In this document: positions 18,595 to 27,564 of the stretch, one piece after another
Position numbering within the stretch: the first letter of the stretch is position 1
Layout of the letters: every line of letters begins with the position of its first letter
DNA from: Candidatus Treponema scatequi
GTDB lineage: Bacteria; Spirochaetota; Spirochaetia; Treponematales; Treponemataceae
NCBI GenBank assembly: GCA_018066075.1
Contig: JAGHSB010000018.1
Location: forward strand, 1 to 42,046
Length of the DNA: 42,046 nucleotides
Reading direction: 5' to 3'
Made by a program: the position numbers and the translations under genes
The notes under the pieces: model-generated
What the model was told of the DNA's origin: nothing
What the model saw: only the letters and a program-made list of their open reading frames with translations
Databases searched by the model: none

Positions 18595-19944
18595 ATGAAA
18601 AAAATCAATTCATTACTCGCAGGTGCAATGGTACTCAGTGCCGTTATGTGCCTCACAGCATGTAAAGAGAAAGTTGAAATCACAGAATACCCTGGTTACA
18701 AGCTTTTATGGCACGATGAATTTTCAGGCCGTAAACTCGATGAAACAATCTGGAATAAAGAAGTCCGCGAACCAGGCTGGACAAACCACGAAATGCAGGC
18801 TTACACAAAAGACAAAGAAAACATCTATGTCAAAGACGGCAAACTTGTTTTGAATGCAGTTCAGCACAAACTTAAGAGCGGACGCTACTGGTACACATCA
18901 GGAAAAGTTCAGACAGCACACAAAAAAGATTTCAAATATGGAAAGATCTGCGTAAGGGCAAAAGTTCCGGTTGGACAGGGATTGTGGCCTGCAATCTGGA
19001 TGATGCCTACAGATGAAAAATACGGAAACTGGCCATGCTCTGGTGAAATTGACATCATGGAAGTTCTCGGAAGCCAGCCAGAGAAAAACTATGGAACAAT
19101 CCATTACGGTTCTCCACACGGACAGAAACAGGGAACATATCTTCTCAAGGGAACAAACTTTGGTGAAGACTTTCACGAATTCTCAATTGAATGGGAACCA
19201 GGTGAATTCAGATGGTATGTTGACGGACAGTTGTATTACACAGAAAACACATGGTTTGCAACAAGCCGTGGTGGAGAAGATTTTGAATACCCTGCTCCAT
19301 TCAATGAAAACTTCTATCTTCAGATGAACCTTGCTGTCGGTGGTGACTGGCCGGGAAAACCAGATGAAACAACAGACTTTACAAAATCAAGATTCGAAAT
19401 CGATTACGTTCGCGTATATCAGAAAGCAAGCTACAACGAAAATGTTAAAAAACCAGTTGTAGAATTTCCAAAACCAGACAAGAACGGAAACTACATCAAG
19501 AACTCTAACTTCAAAGAAGTTCATCCTCTCGACGGATCTAAAAACTGGACATTCCTTCTTGCTAACGGCGGTGAAGGTAGTGCAGAAATCAAAGACGGAC
19601 AGCTCATCATCTATTCAAAGGCTGCTGGATTTGTTGATTACTCAGTACAGCTCGTTCATCCAAAAGTTGCAAACATCAAAGGGAAGAAATACAGAATTCA
19701 GTTTGATGCAAAAGCAAGCGGCGAAAGAAACATCAAGGTTGCAGTAACTGCACCAGAAGTAAACTGGATCAGATACTTCCCTGATACTGACGTTAGCCTT
19801 ACACCAAACTGGAAAACATACACATTCGAATATGAAATGACAAGAACATCTGACCCTCTCGCTCGCCTCGAGTTCCAGCTCGGAAAGCAGGGTTCAATTG
19901 AAACTGTTTATCTTAAGAATGTAACATTAACGGAGTTAAATTAA
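18595..19944 (+). CDS. Secreted GH16 beta-glucanase (laminarinase type) lipoprotein with C-terminal CBM-like domain
   Basis: Lipobox MCLTACKEK; LLWHDEFSG; catalytic GEIDIMEVLG; C-terminal carbohydrate-binding-like region GSKNWTFLLANGGEGSAEI...RIQFDAKASGERNIKVAV. Confidence 0.92.
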   Translation: MKKINSLLAGAMVLSAVMCLTACKEKVEITEYPGYKLLWHDEFSGRKLDETIWNKEVREPGWTNHEMQAYTKDKENIYVKDGKLVLNAVQHKLKSGRYWYTSGKVQTAHKKDFKYGKICVRAKVPVGQGLWPAIWMMPTDEKYGNWPCSGEIDIMEVLGSQPEKNYGTIHYGSPHGQKQGTYLLKGTNFGEDFHEFSIEWEPGEFRWYVDGQLYYTENTWFATSRGGEDFEYPAPFNENFYLQMNLAVGGDWPGKPDETTDFTKSRFEIDYVRVYQKASYNENVKKPVVEFPKPDKNGNYIKNSNFKEVHPLDGSKNWTFLLANGGEGSAEIKDGQLIIYSKAAGFVDYSVQLVHPKVANIKGKKYRIQFDAKASGERNIKVAVTAPEVNWIRYFPDTDVSLTPNWKTYTFEYEMTRTSDPLARLEFQLGKQGSIETVYLKNVTLTELN

Positions 19945-20826
19945 TTCTTCGATTCCTGCAAATCCGTTATAACAGAAATTTTTTATAAATGGTCGGGCCA
20001 GTAAAATCTGGCTCGCACCATAATATCTTGCAAGTTCAATATCTTCTTTTTTTCTGATTCCACCGTCTACCCAGATTTCCTTACAGTAATCTTTTACAAC
20101 AGGACCGGCTTCTTTAAGAGTAAGTGCTGTGCTTCCTTTTCTTGTATCTACCCTTCCACCGTGATTTGAAAAATAAACAACATCTGGTTTTGATTCTTTT
20201 ACAAGTTCGATGTCTTCACGAGTAAATACTCCTTTCAATACAAAAGGAACATCGAGTCGTTTCATTATTTCTTCAATCTGGAATGCAGATTTTTTTTCGA
20301 GTGAAACTTTATTTCTCATCGTCACAATGTTGTATGCATCGATGTCGATTCCGATGTGACTTGCAACTTCCTGTGACCATGCAATTCTGTTTACGAGATT
20401 TTCATCCGGATATGGTTTTAAAAAGACTGCAGCTTTAATATCTTTTACTTTATCTTTTGAAAGTTCTTTTACTGCTTTGATTCCGTAAAAAAGTTTTGTA
20501 TCAGGAGTTCCGTCGCCGACAGAAAGTTTTACACCTGCCGTATCAACAGCATTGAAAAAATCGTAGTAAAAACTTTCTTCATCTTCCCAGCCGATGTTCT
20601 CTTCAGCGCCAGTAACTGGGGCTAAGCGAAGAAGAGAAATAATTTCATCTTTTGACAGATGCGGAACTTTAAACGCTCCGCCTTCATCATTGTAAAGCTT
20701 TGTCCACGCCGAACAGTTTAAGAGAAAATTTTCGTTGTTGTTGACACCACCCATTCCCGGAAGCTGACCTGTACATCCTTTTCCAAGACATACACTGCAT
20801 CCGTGACAGTGAAATTCATCAGTCAC
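19936..20826 (-). CDS. FMN-dependent alpha-hydroxy-acid dehydrogenase-like protein, Cys-cluster N-terminus
   Basis: SNHGGRVDTRKG, EIWVDGGIRKKEDI, ILLARPFIK; N-terminal CHGCSVCLGKGC. Likely GTG start at 20826 (8-nt overlap with the pfkA stop); the track's TTG start is at 20841. Confidence 0.83.
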   Translation of the reverse strand: MTDEFHCHGCSVCLGKGCTGQLPGMGGVNNNENFLLNCSAWTKLYNDEGGAFKVPHLSKDEIISLLRLAPVTGAEENIGWEDEESFYYDFFNAVDTAGVKLSVGDGTPDTKLFYGIKAVKELSKDKVKDIKAAVFLKPYPDENLVNRIAWSQEVASHIGIDIDAYNIVTMRNKVSLEKKSAFQIEEIMKRLDVPFVLKGVFTREDIELVKESKPDVVYFSNHGGRVDTRKGSTALTLKEAGPVVKDYCKEIWVDGGIRKKEDIELARYYGASQILLARPFIKNFCYNGFAGIEELI

Positions 20827-21904
20827 CAAAACTAATTCCAATTGCCTTTGCAGCCATTACAAGATTTTCATCTTCGCGAACTTTCTTAACCTGTCCTGCA
20901 ACATCCCCTAAAGGAATCGCAGTAATCGCGTGATTTTGCCAGACTAAAATATTTCCAAACTCTCCGCGTGCAAGATAATCTGCAGCTGCTGCTCCAAACA
21001 TGCTTGCCATATATCTGTCGTATGCATTTGGCGATCCGCCTCTCTGCAAATGACCTAATACTGTAACTCTAGTTTCAAGACCAGTTGCTTCTTCAATTTC
21101 TTTCGCAACTCTTTCGCCAATTGAACATCCCATCTCAGCTCTTACTTTTTTAAGTCCCTTCTTATCAAGTTTTGCTTCTTCTTTGTTGAGAGCACCTTCA
21201 GAGACTACGACGATGGAATAATTTTTACCGTCTTCTTTATTCTGTTTTATTTTCTTTGCAATGTTTTTAATGTCATATGGAATTTCAGGAAGGAGAATCA
21301 CATCAGCTCCGCCTGCGATTCCAGAACAGAGTCCGATCCATCCAACTTTATGTCCCATCACTTCTACGACCATTACACGGCTGTGACTGAAAGCAGTCGT
21401 ATGAATCTTTTCGATTGAATCAGTTGCAATTCCAACTGCTGTCTGAAAACCAAAAGTATAATCTGTGTGAACGATGTCATTGTCGATTGTCTTTGGAAGT
21501 CCGATTACATTCAAACCTGCATCTGACAAAAGACCTGCAGTCGTATTGCTTCCGTTTCCACCAAGAACAACGAGTGCGTCCAAATTCCACTTTTTATAAA
21601 ATTTCTTAATTGAATCAACTGCATTGAGTCCTGTCTTTTCAATTATGTCCTGATTTTTAAAAGGTTTTTCTCGTGTCGAACCTAAAATCGTTCCGCCGCA
21701 AACAAGAAGTGTATCTAAATCTTTCTTTTCTATTTCGATGTTCTGGCCATTTTCAAAACCTTTGTATCCGTTTTGAATGCCTATAAATTTCATTTTATAC
21801 TTGTTCATACCGGCTTCACAAAGGCCGCGAATCGCAGCATTCAAGCCCGGTGCATCTCCGCCGGATGTCAAAATTCCGACTGTTTTTACAACTGAATCGC
21901 TCAT
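20819..21904 (-). CDS. pfkA: 6-phosphofructokinase
   Basis: ILTSGGDAPGLNAAIRG, VVLGGNGSNTTAGLL, PKTIDNDI, VEVMGHKVGWI, LGHLQRGGSPNAYDR. ATG start taken at 21904. Confidence 0.95.
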   Translation of the reverse strand: MSDSVVKTVGILTSGGDAPGLNAAIRGLCEAGMNKYKMKFIGIQNGYKGFENGQNIEIEKKDLDTLLVCGGTILGSTREKPFKNQDIIEKTGLNAVDSIKKFYKKWNLDALVVLGGNGSNTTAGLLSDAGLNVIGLPKTIDNDIVHTDYTFGFQTAVGIATDSIEKIHTTAFSHSRVMVVEVMGHKVGWIGLCSGIAGGADVILLPEIPYDIKNIAKKIKQNKEDGKNYSIVVVSEGALNKEEAKLDKKGLKKVRAEMGCSIGERVAKEIEEATGLETRVTVLGHLQRGGSPNAYDRYMASMFGAAAADYLARGEFGNILVWQNHAITAIPLGDVAGQVKKVREDENLVMAAKAIGISFGD

Positions 21905-21939
21905 TTTTCTATTATAGCACATAAAACCGCTAAACTCAA
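21905..21939 (-). promoter_or_regulatory. Promoter of pfkA, leaderless geometry
   Basis: Minus strand: TTGAGT (21939-21934), 17-bp spacer, TATAAT (21916-21911), 6 nt, ATG. Confidence 0.75.
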
Positions 21940-22000
21940 TTTTTTAAATACCGATAATAAAAAGACCAAAAAGCAATTTCAAAATACAACGGAGTTTTTG

Positions 22001-24598
22001 ATGAAAAAATATCGCGCAGCACAGATTATCGCAGGACTTGCATTCTTCGTTTTAGCTGCTTTTATTTCATTTAGCTTATTAAATTCTCTTATTACGGGTG
22101 GAACTGGGGCAACCGGTTTTGTCGGGGTGAGCTGTTTTATCGGTGATATCCTCAGAAACTCATATGGAATCTGTTCGATTTTGATTCCAATTTTCTTTTT
22201 CGCAGTTTCAATGATCTGTCTTGTCGCACAGATTACTTTCAAAAAATGCATTTATATCAGTTTTTCTCTGATTCCATTCTTTACAGCTGTTTTGAGCGAG
22301 CGCATCTACAAAAACAGTCCTCACAACATGCTCGGAGCAATCGAAACTGTAAAACTTATTCTCACAATCATTGCCACACTTTTAATCATGGCAATTGAAA
22401 TTCTTTTAAGTGGAATTATCGCAGAAAAGATCATAATAAGAATTGCAAAATCACGCAAAGAAAAAAACGGTGAATCAACTGACTCTTCAGATTCAGACCG
22501 CACAGTTGAATTTGATTCAATGACACCGGACGCACAACAGTATTCTGCAAAAAATGATTCAATTACAGAAAACCTCAAATTCTCTGACGAACCTTCTTTC
22601 TTAGGAAAAAATTACAAGAGAATCCTTGCAGATGATCCGGATAAAACTCAGGCAGACATTCAGTTTGAAAAAGAACTCGACGAATACAGAACACTTCACG
22701 AACAGCAGTCAGCAGAACAGGATGACACGACAAAAGATGTTGATGATTCAGAATACGAATCACTTGAAGACCAGTTTAACGCACTCAATAAAGAAGAAGA
22801 CATCGAAGTAGAAGACTTCAATGAAGAAACAGATGTTGCAGATGATTACCCAAGTACAACAGAAATATACGAAGAATCAGAAGATAATGAAATCGAAGAA
22901 CAAGTTGTCGAAGAACCTGTCTCTGCAAACATCGCAGAACCTGCAGGAGTTGCAGATGTGTTTTCAAAGATGGATGCTGACATCGAAAGAAAACTTTCTG
23001 GCGATGAATCTGATGACGAAAAATCTGAAGATGAATTAATCGAAGATGCAATCGAATCAAGCGAAGAAGATTTTGACATCGAAACAGAAACTCCTTCTGT
23101 CCCTGTTGCAACTAAATCTGTTAAAGAAGCAGAAAGAGAAATCAAAGAAGAAAAGAAATCATCACGAAAGGTTAGAAAAGGACCATACAAAGTTCCGACA
23201 GAAGGACTTCTCGATGAATTTGAAGACCAGGAATACTGGATCATCGACAATAAAACAAACGACGCATCAGCTCAGTTAAAAGAAACTCTCGAAGAATTTA
23301 AAATCGCAGCAGAAGTTACAGGAATCAGAAAAGGTCCAGTAGTAACAATGTTTGAAATTTTACCTGCTCCTGGCGTTAAGCTTTCAAAAATCGTACAGCT
23401 TCAGGACAACATCGCACTTCGCTTAGCTGCAAGTTCTGTTCGTATTGTAGCACCTATTCCAGGAAAGAGAGCCGTTGGTATCGAAGTTCCAAATGAAAAC
23501 CGCGCTATCGTAACGTTCAGAGAATTGATTGAACAGAATCTTCCCGAATATAAAAAGATGGCAGTACCTGTTGTTCTCGGAAAAGACATTCAGGGTGAAG
23601 CGCAGCTTTTAGACATTGCAAAGACTCCTCATCTTTTGATTGCAGGTTCTACTGGTTCCGGAAAATCAGTTTGTGTAAACTCAATCATTCTTTCGATTTT
23701 GTACAAGCGAACACCAGAACAGGTTAAACTTATCCTCGTTGACCCGAAAATCGTTGAATTGAAATTATATAACGACATTCCGCATCTTCTCACACCTGTT
23801 ATCACAGAACCAAAGAAAGCATTGCAGTCACTTCAGTACTGTCTCTGCGAAATGGAAAGAAGATATGCCCTTCTCGACGGACTCGGATGCCGCGATATCG
23901 TAAGCTACAACAAGCGTGTCGAAGAAAGACACATCGCAACAGAAAAACTTCCATACATTGTTGTTATCATCGATGAGTTTGCAGACCTCATGGCAACAAC
24001 AGGAAAAGAACTTGAATCGACAATCGCAAGACTTTGTGCAATGAGCCGTGCTGTCGGAATCCATCTTGTACTTGCAACACAGCGTCCTTCTATCGATGTA
24101 ACTACAGGTCTGATTAAAGCAAACATTCCGACTCGTATTGCATTCATGGTTGCTTCAAAAATGGATAGCCGCATCATCATCGATCAAGTCGGTGCAGAAA
24201 AACTTCTCGGACGCGGTGACATGCTCTATGCAAGTGCAACAGATCCTTTCCCTGTTCGTATTCAGGGAACATATGTCAGTGATGATGAAGTTGAAAATGT
24301 AGTTGAATATGTAAAAGGTTTTGGTGAACCAGAATATATCGACGACGAAATCTTCGTTGAAACAGAAGAAGATGAAATGGCAGAACCTGGTCTCTTCGGT
24401 GGCGGAGAAGATCCGCTCTACAACAAGGCACTCGAAATCGTAATGCAGGCAGGAAAGGCATCTGCATCATATTTGCAGCGTCGCCTCTCGATCGGTTATA
24501 ACAGAGCTGCCCGTTTAGTCGAAGACATGGAAGCCCGAGGAATCGTAGGCCCAGCCAACGGAAGTAAACCGCGAGAGATTATTCATGTTCCAAATTAA
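22001..24598 (+). CDS. ftsK: DNA translocase FtsK/SpoIIIE
   Basis: N-terminal TM region, acidic linker, Walker A IAGSTGSGKSVCVNS, IIDEFADLM, ATQRPSIDVITG-like motif, C-terminal gamma winged helix ASYLQRRLSIGYNRAARLVEDME. SD GGAG before ATG 22001. Confidence 0.97.
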   Translation: MKKYRAAQIIAGLAFFVLAAFISFSLLNSLITGGTGATGFVGVSCFIGDILRNSYGICSILIPIFFFAVSMICLVAQITFKKCIYISFSLIPFFTAVLSERIYKNSPHNMLGAIETVKLILTIIATLLIMAIEILLSGIIAEKIIIRIAKSRKEKNGESTDSSDSDRTVEFDSMTPDAQQYSAKNDSITENLKFSDEPSFLGKNYKRILADDPDKTQADIQFEKELDEYRTLHEQQSAEQDDTTKDVDDSEYESLEDQFNALNKEEDIEVEDFNEETDVADDYPSTTEIYEESEDNEIEEQVVEEPVSANIAEPAGVADVFSKMDADIERKLSGDESDDEKSEDELIEDAIESSEEDFDIETETPSVPVATKSVKEAEREIKEEKKSSRKVRKGPYKVPTEGLLDEFEDQEYWIIDNKTNDASAQLKETLEEFKIAAEVTGIRKGPVVTMFEILPAPGVKLSKIVQLQDNIALRLAASSVRIVAPIPGKRAVGIEVPNENRAIVTFRELIEQNLPEYKKMAVPVVLGKDIQGEAQLLDIAKTPHLLIAGSTGSGKSVCVNSIILSILYKRTPEQVKLILVDPKIVELKLYNDIPHLLTPVITEPKKALQSLQYCLCEMERRYALLDGLGCRDIVSYNKRVEERHIATEKLPYIVVIIDEFADLMATTGKELESTIARLCAMSRAVGIHLVLATQRPSIDVTTGLIKANIPTRIAFMVASKMDSRIIIDQVGAEKLLGRGDMLYASATDPFPVRIQGTYVSDDEVENVVEYVKGFGEPEYIDDEIFVETEEDEMAEPGLFGGGEDPLYNKALEIVMQAGKASASYLQRRLSIGYNRAARLVEDMEARGIVGPANGSKPREIIHVPN

Positions 24599-24613
24599 AG
24601 AATAGTTTTAGAT

Positions 24614-24660
24614 AAAAAAATCACTTGTAAAGCCCGCGGATATTACAAGTGATTTTTTTT
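24614..24660. terminator. Rho-independent terminator between convergent genes
   Basis: AAAAAAATCACTTGTAA ... TTACAAGTGATTTTTTTT. Confidence 0.9.
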
Positions 24661-24675
24661 TGCAAAAGCAATTAT

Positions 24676-25407
24676 TTATCTTACAACTACTACAAGATTT
24701 TCGCTCGAATCAGTTGCAGGTGTCTTTTTGTAATCTGAATAAAACTCGATATTTTTAAATCCTGCTTCTTTTGCAAAATCAATTATCTCTGATTTTACGA
24801 TTGGATAAACGGAAGTCTTTTCATAAATCGGAAGTTTTTTTCCGTTTCCTGTCTCAAGTGTAGAAGTCAAAAGATAATCTTCGCCGTCTGTAGGTTCAAG
24901 TTTTCTTGAAAGAGTTACACGGATGCTGCTTTTTTCAGGAAGAGTTACTGCCTGTGGCTTTTTATAGAGATTATAATTTGCAAGCTGCAAAACAACCATT
25001 CCGTTTTCAACAAGAAGCTGCTTGCAGTCAAAGAAAAACTTTCTGAGTAAAACTTTATCGTGTATGAAAATCACTCTGTCGTTGAGACATGAAATTACGC
25101 TGTAAAATCCTTTTCCGAGAAAGCGAACCATCTCGATAGTAGACATCTGAAAAAATCTTACAGCCATAAGCTGATTTCTTCTTTTTCGTGTTGCAGAATC
25201 AAGAAGTTCTTTGATTGTTTCAAGCCCGGTAACATCTGTTACATCTTTTGCAAGTTTGTTTTCAAGAACGCCCGTTCCACAGCCTATATTTAAAAATTTT
25301 ACAGGCTTCGAAAATTCTTCTACAAGCGAATTGTAAAAATCAAACTGTTCCTGTGTAACAGGATAAAGCTCATCATAGTACTCAACCAAATTGTGAATTG
25401 ATTCCAT
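24676..25407 (-). CDS. Class I SAM-dependent methyltransferase
   Basis: FLNIGCGTGVLENKLAKDVTDVTGLE; SD GAAAGG. Confidence 0.85.
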   Translation of the reverse strand: MESIHNLVEYYDELYPVTQEQFDFYNSLVEEFSKPVKFLNIGCGTGVLENKLAKDVTDVTGLETIKELLDSATRKRRNQLMAVRFFQMSTIEMVRFLGKGFYSVISCLNDRVIFIHDKVLLRKFFFDCKQLLVENGMVVLQLANYNLYKKPQAVTLPEKSSIRVTLSRKLEPTDGEDYLLTSTLETGNGKKLPIYEKTSVYPIVKSEIIDFAKEAGFKNIEFYSDYKKTPATDSSENLVVVVR

Positions 25408-25429
25408 TTTTTTTACCTTTCTTATATTT

Positions 25430-26347
25430 TTACTTTGCTTTTCGCACTACACGAAAACCTGTATTGTAAAATCTTAAATAATCCGTTCCGCCTAATTTTT
25501 CATATGTACCGCACGGAAACTCAGCACCGGCAGAAACTTCAACAAAAGAACCGCCTTTCAAATATCTATAGCTGCCTTCTTCTGGACCTGTGTAATCAAC
25601 ATAATTTATATTTTCAAATTCATCCTGCCAGAGATAATCCCAGCACCATTCGACAACATTACCTGTCATATCATAAATGCCAAGCCCATTTGGTTTTTTG
25701 AGCCCTGCCTGATGAGTCATATCTTTTGAATTAAAAAGATACCAGGCAACTTCATCAATGTCATCGCTTCCACTGTATTTGTAAATTCTTTTTTCTTTTT
25801 TTCCGCCGGCTGCCGCCCAAACCCATTCTGCGTGAGTCGGAAGTCTGTATCCGTTTTTTGAAAAGTCTGCAGTTACAGATGCCTTTTTGATTGCAGCATC
25901 TTTTGAATAGCGCTGGATTCCTTCGATTTTATAAACTGGTTCGAGGCCTTCTTTTTCACTGAGCCTGTTGCAGAACACAACAGCATCATACCATGTAACT
26001 CTTTCTACCGGACGAAGCTCCTGATTTTCATCTGCATAAGCATCCTGACAGAAATATGAAGGCTCCGGATTACAATCCAAATCCGGTTCCATTATCGATT
26101 TATAGAGTCCCTGTGTGATTTCAAATTTGGAAATGAAAAAGTCGCTCACAGACATTGAAAAGTCAGGAGAATGTTCGTCCATGATGTCTTTTTGTGCGAT
26201 TTTGATATCAGAGATACGGTTAATCTGGGCAGCAGAGAAAGTTCCACCCTTAACCTTAATCATTTCGATGTTCTTTTTGCAGCCAGTTACAGACAAAGCC
26301 AGTACAGCAGCGCCCAATGCCACAAAAAACCTGCGACATACTTTCAT
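25430..26347 (-). CDS. SUMF1/formylglycine-generating-enzyme-like lipoprotein
   Basis: Lipobox ALSVTGCKK; FEITQGLYKSIM, PVERVTWYDAVVFCNRLSEKEGL, GYRLPTHAEWVWAAAGG, GNVVEWCWD, GFRVVRK. Confidence 0.9.
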   Translation of the reverse strand: MKVCRRFFVALGAAVLALSVTGCKKNIEMIKVKGGTFSAAQINRISDIKIAQKDIMDEHSPDFSMSVSDFFISKFEITQGLYKSIMEPDLDCNPEPSYFCQDAYADENQELRPVERVTWYDAVVFCNRLSEKEGLEPVYKIEGIQRYSKDAAIKKASVTADFSKNGYRLPTHAEWVWAAAGGKKEKRIYKYSGSDDIDEVAWYLFNSKDMTHQAGLKKPNGLGIYDMTGNVVEWCWDYLWQDEFENINYVDYTGPEEGSYRYLKGGSFVEVSAGAEFPCGTYEKLGGTDYLRFYNTGFRVVRKAK

Positions 26348-26439
26348 TAAATTCCTCAGTTTATGTAATATGATTGTTTTTTAAATGATCGCGGAAAAGA
26401 AAATTCCACTAACAAAATTATAAACCTCACAAATGGACT

Positions 26440-26473
26440 TTGTCAAAAATTATTTTTCTTATATAATGCATTT
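26440..26473 (+). promoter_or_regulatory. Promoter of era, leaderless geometry
   Basis: TTGTCA (26440-26445), 16 bp, TATAAT (26462-26467), 6 nt, ATG 26474. Confidence 0.75.
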
Positions 26474-27478
26474 ATGAGCAAAGAATTATCAGAAGAAAAA
26501 TTCAGTGTAGAAGATTTTTTTAGTGGAACTTCACAGACCCCGATCTCAATTAATCCGGACGAATACTCAAACAACAACTACGAACCTGCCGGCCCAAAAA
26601 CAGCCATGGTCGCAATCATCGGCCGACCTTCATCAGGAAAATCTACATTTCTAAACACAGCATCAGGCGAACCTGTTTCAATCGTGAGCCCGATTCCACA
26701 GACAACAAGAAACGCAATCAAAGGAATCGTAAATACATCTTTCGGTCAGCTCGTTTTCGTCGACACACCTGGATATCACCAGTCAGACAAAAAGCTTAAC
26801 CTCAAGCTCCAGCAGACAGCACGCGACCAGATTGAAGCTGCAGAATGCGTTCTCTACGTAATCGACTCAACAAGAGACTGCGGCGAAGAAGAACATATGA
26901 CTGCTGACCTCATCAAACCGTTTGCATCAAAAACAGTTATCGCAATCAATAAAATCGACGCACGAGAAAGCAAACCTCAGAAAGCACGCGCATTCATCAA
27001 AGAAGCAATTCCAGAAATCAAAGATGAACGCATAATCGAAATCTCAGCAAAAAACGATTCAAACATAAACGAAGTTTTGAAATCACTCTACGATATGGCG
27101 CCAGAGGCTCCTCACCTTTATCCTGAAGAATATTACACAGACCAGGAAGTTGGATTTAGAATCGCAGAAGTTGTCCGAGGTCAGGCAATCAATCGTCTTA
27201 CACAGGAAATTCCACACGCGCTTTATGTTGATATTGCAGATATGGAATTTAAAAATAACGGAAAAACTTTGTGGGTACGCGCATTCTTATGCGTTGAGCG
27301 CGAATCTCAGAAAGGAATCGTAATCGGAAAAGGCGCATCAATGATCAAGACAATCCGAATGGAATCTATCAAAGAACTGAAAAACATTTTCGATTACAAA
27401 GTTGACCTCGATCTTCAGGTTAAAGTTGTAAAAAACTGGAGACAGCGAGATCCAATTTTGAACAAATTGTTAAACTAG
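26474..27478 (+). CDS. era: GTPase Era
   Basis: AIIGRPSSGKSTFLN, DTPGYHQ, INKID, C-terminal KH domain GIVIGKGASMIKTIRMESIKELKNIF. Confidence 0.95.
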   Translation: MSKELSEEKFSVEDFFSGTSQTPISINPDEYSNNNYEPAGPKTAMVAIIGRPSSGKSTFLNTASGEPVSIVSPIPQTTRNAIKGIVNTSFGQLVFVDTPGYHQSDKKLNLKLQQTARDQIEAAECVLYVIDSTRDCGEEEHMTADLIKPFASKTVIAINKIDARESKPQKARAFIKEAIPEIKDERIIEISAKNDSNINEVLKSLYDMAPEAPHLYPEEYYTDQEVGFRIAEVVRGQAINRLTQEIPHALYVDIADMEFKNNGKTLWVRAFLCVERESQKGIVIGKGASMIKTIRMESIKELKNIFDYKVDLDLQVKVVKNWRQRDPILNKLLN

Positions 27479-27484
27479 AAAAAA

Positions 27485-27510
27485 AACGGGCATCTGAATT
27501 GATGCCCGTT
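27485..27510. terminator. Terminator hairpin after era
   Basis: AACGGGCATC-TGAATT-GATGCCCGTT, perfect 10-bp stem between convergent genes. Confidence 0.8.
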
Positions 27511-27564
27511 ATCATTTTAAATTGATGTCACTTCAAAACAAAAATCACTTCAAAGCCTGCGCGT

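Noticed and set aside
22818-23250. Several ORFs overlapping the FtsK linker on both strands
   Set aside because: Result from the Asp/Glu-rich low-complexity linker of FtsK read in other frames; the linker is normal for FtsK/SpoIIIE.
25430-26347. Diversity-generating retroelement target (SUMF1/C-type-lectin-like fold)
   Set aside because: No reverse transcriptase, template repeat or IMH-like sequence visible nearby; looks like an ordinary FGE-like lipoprotein.
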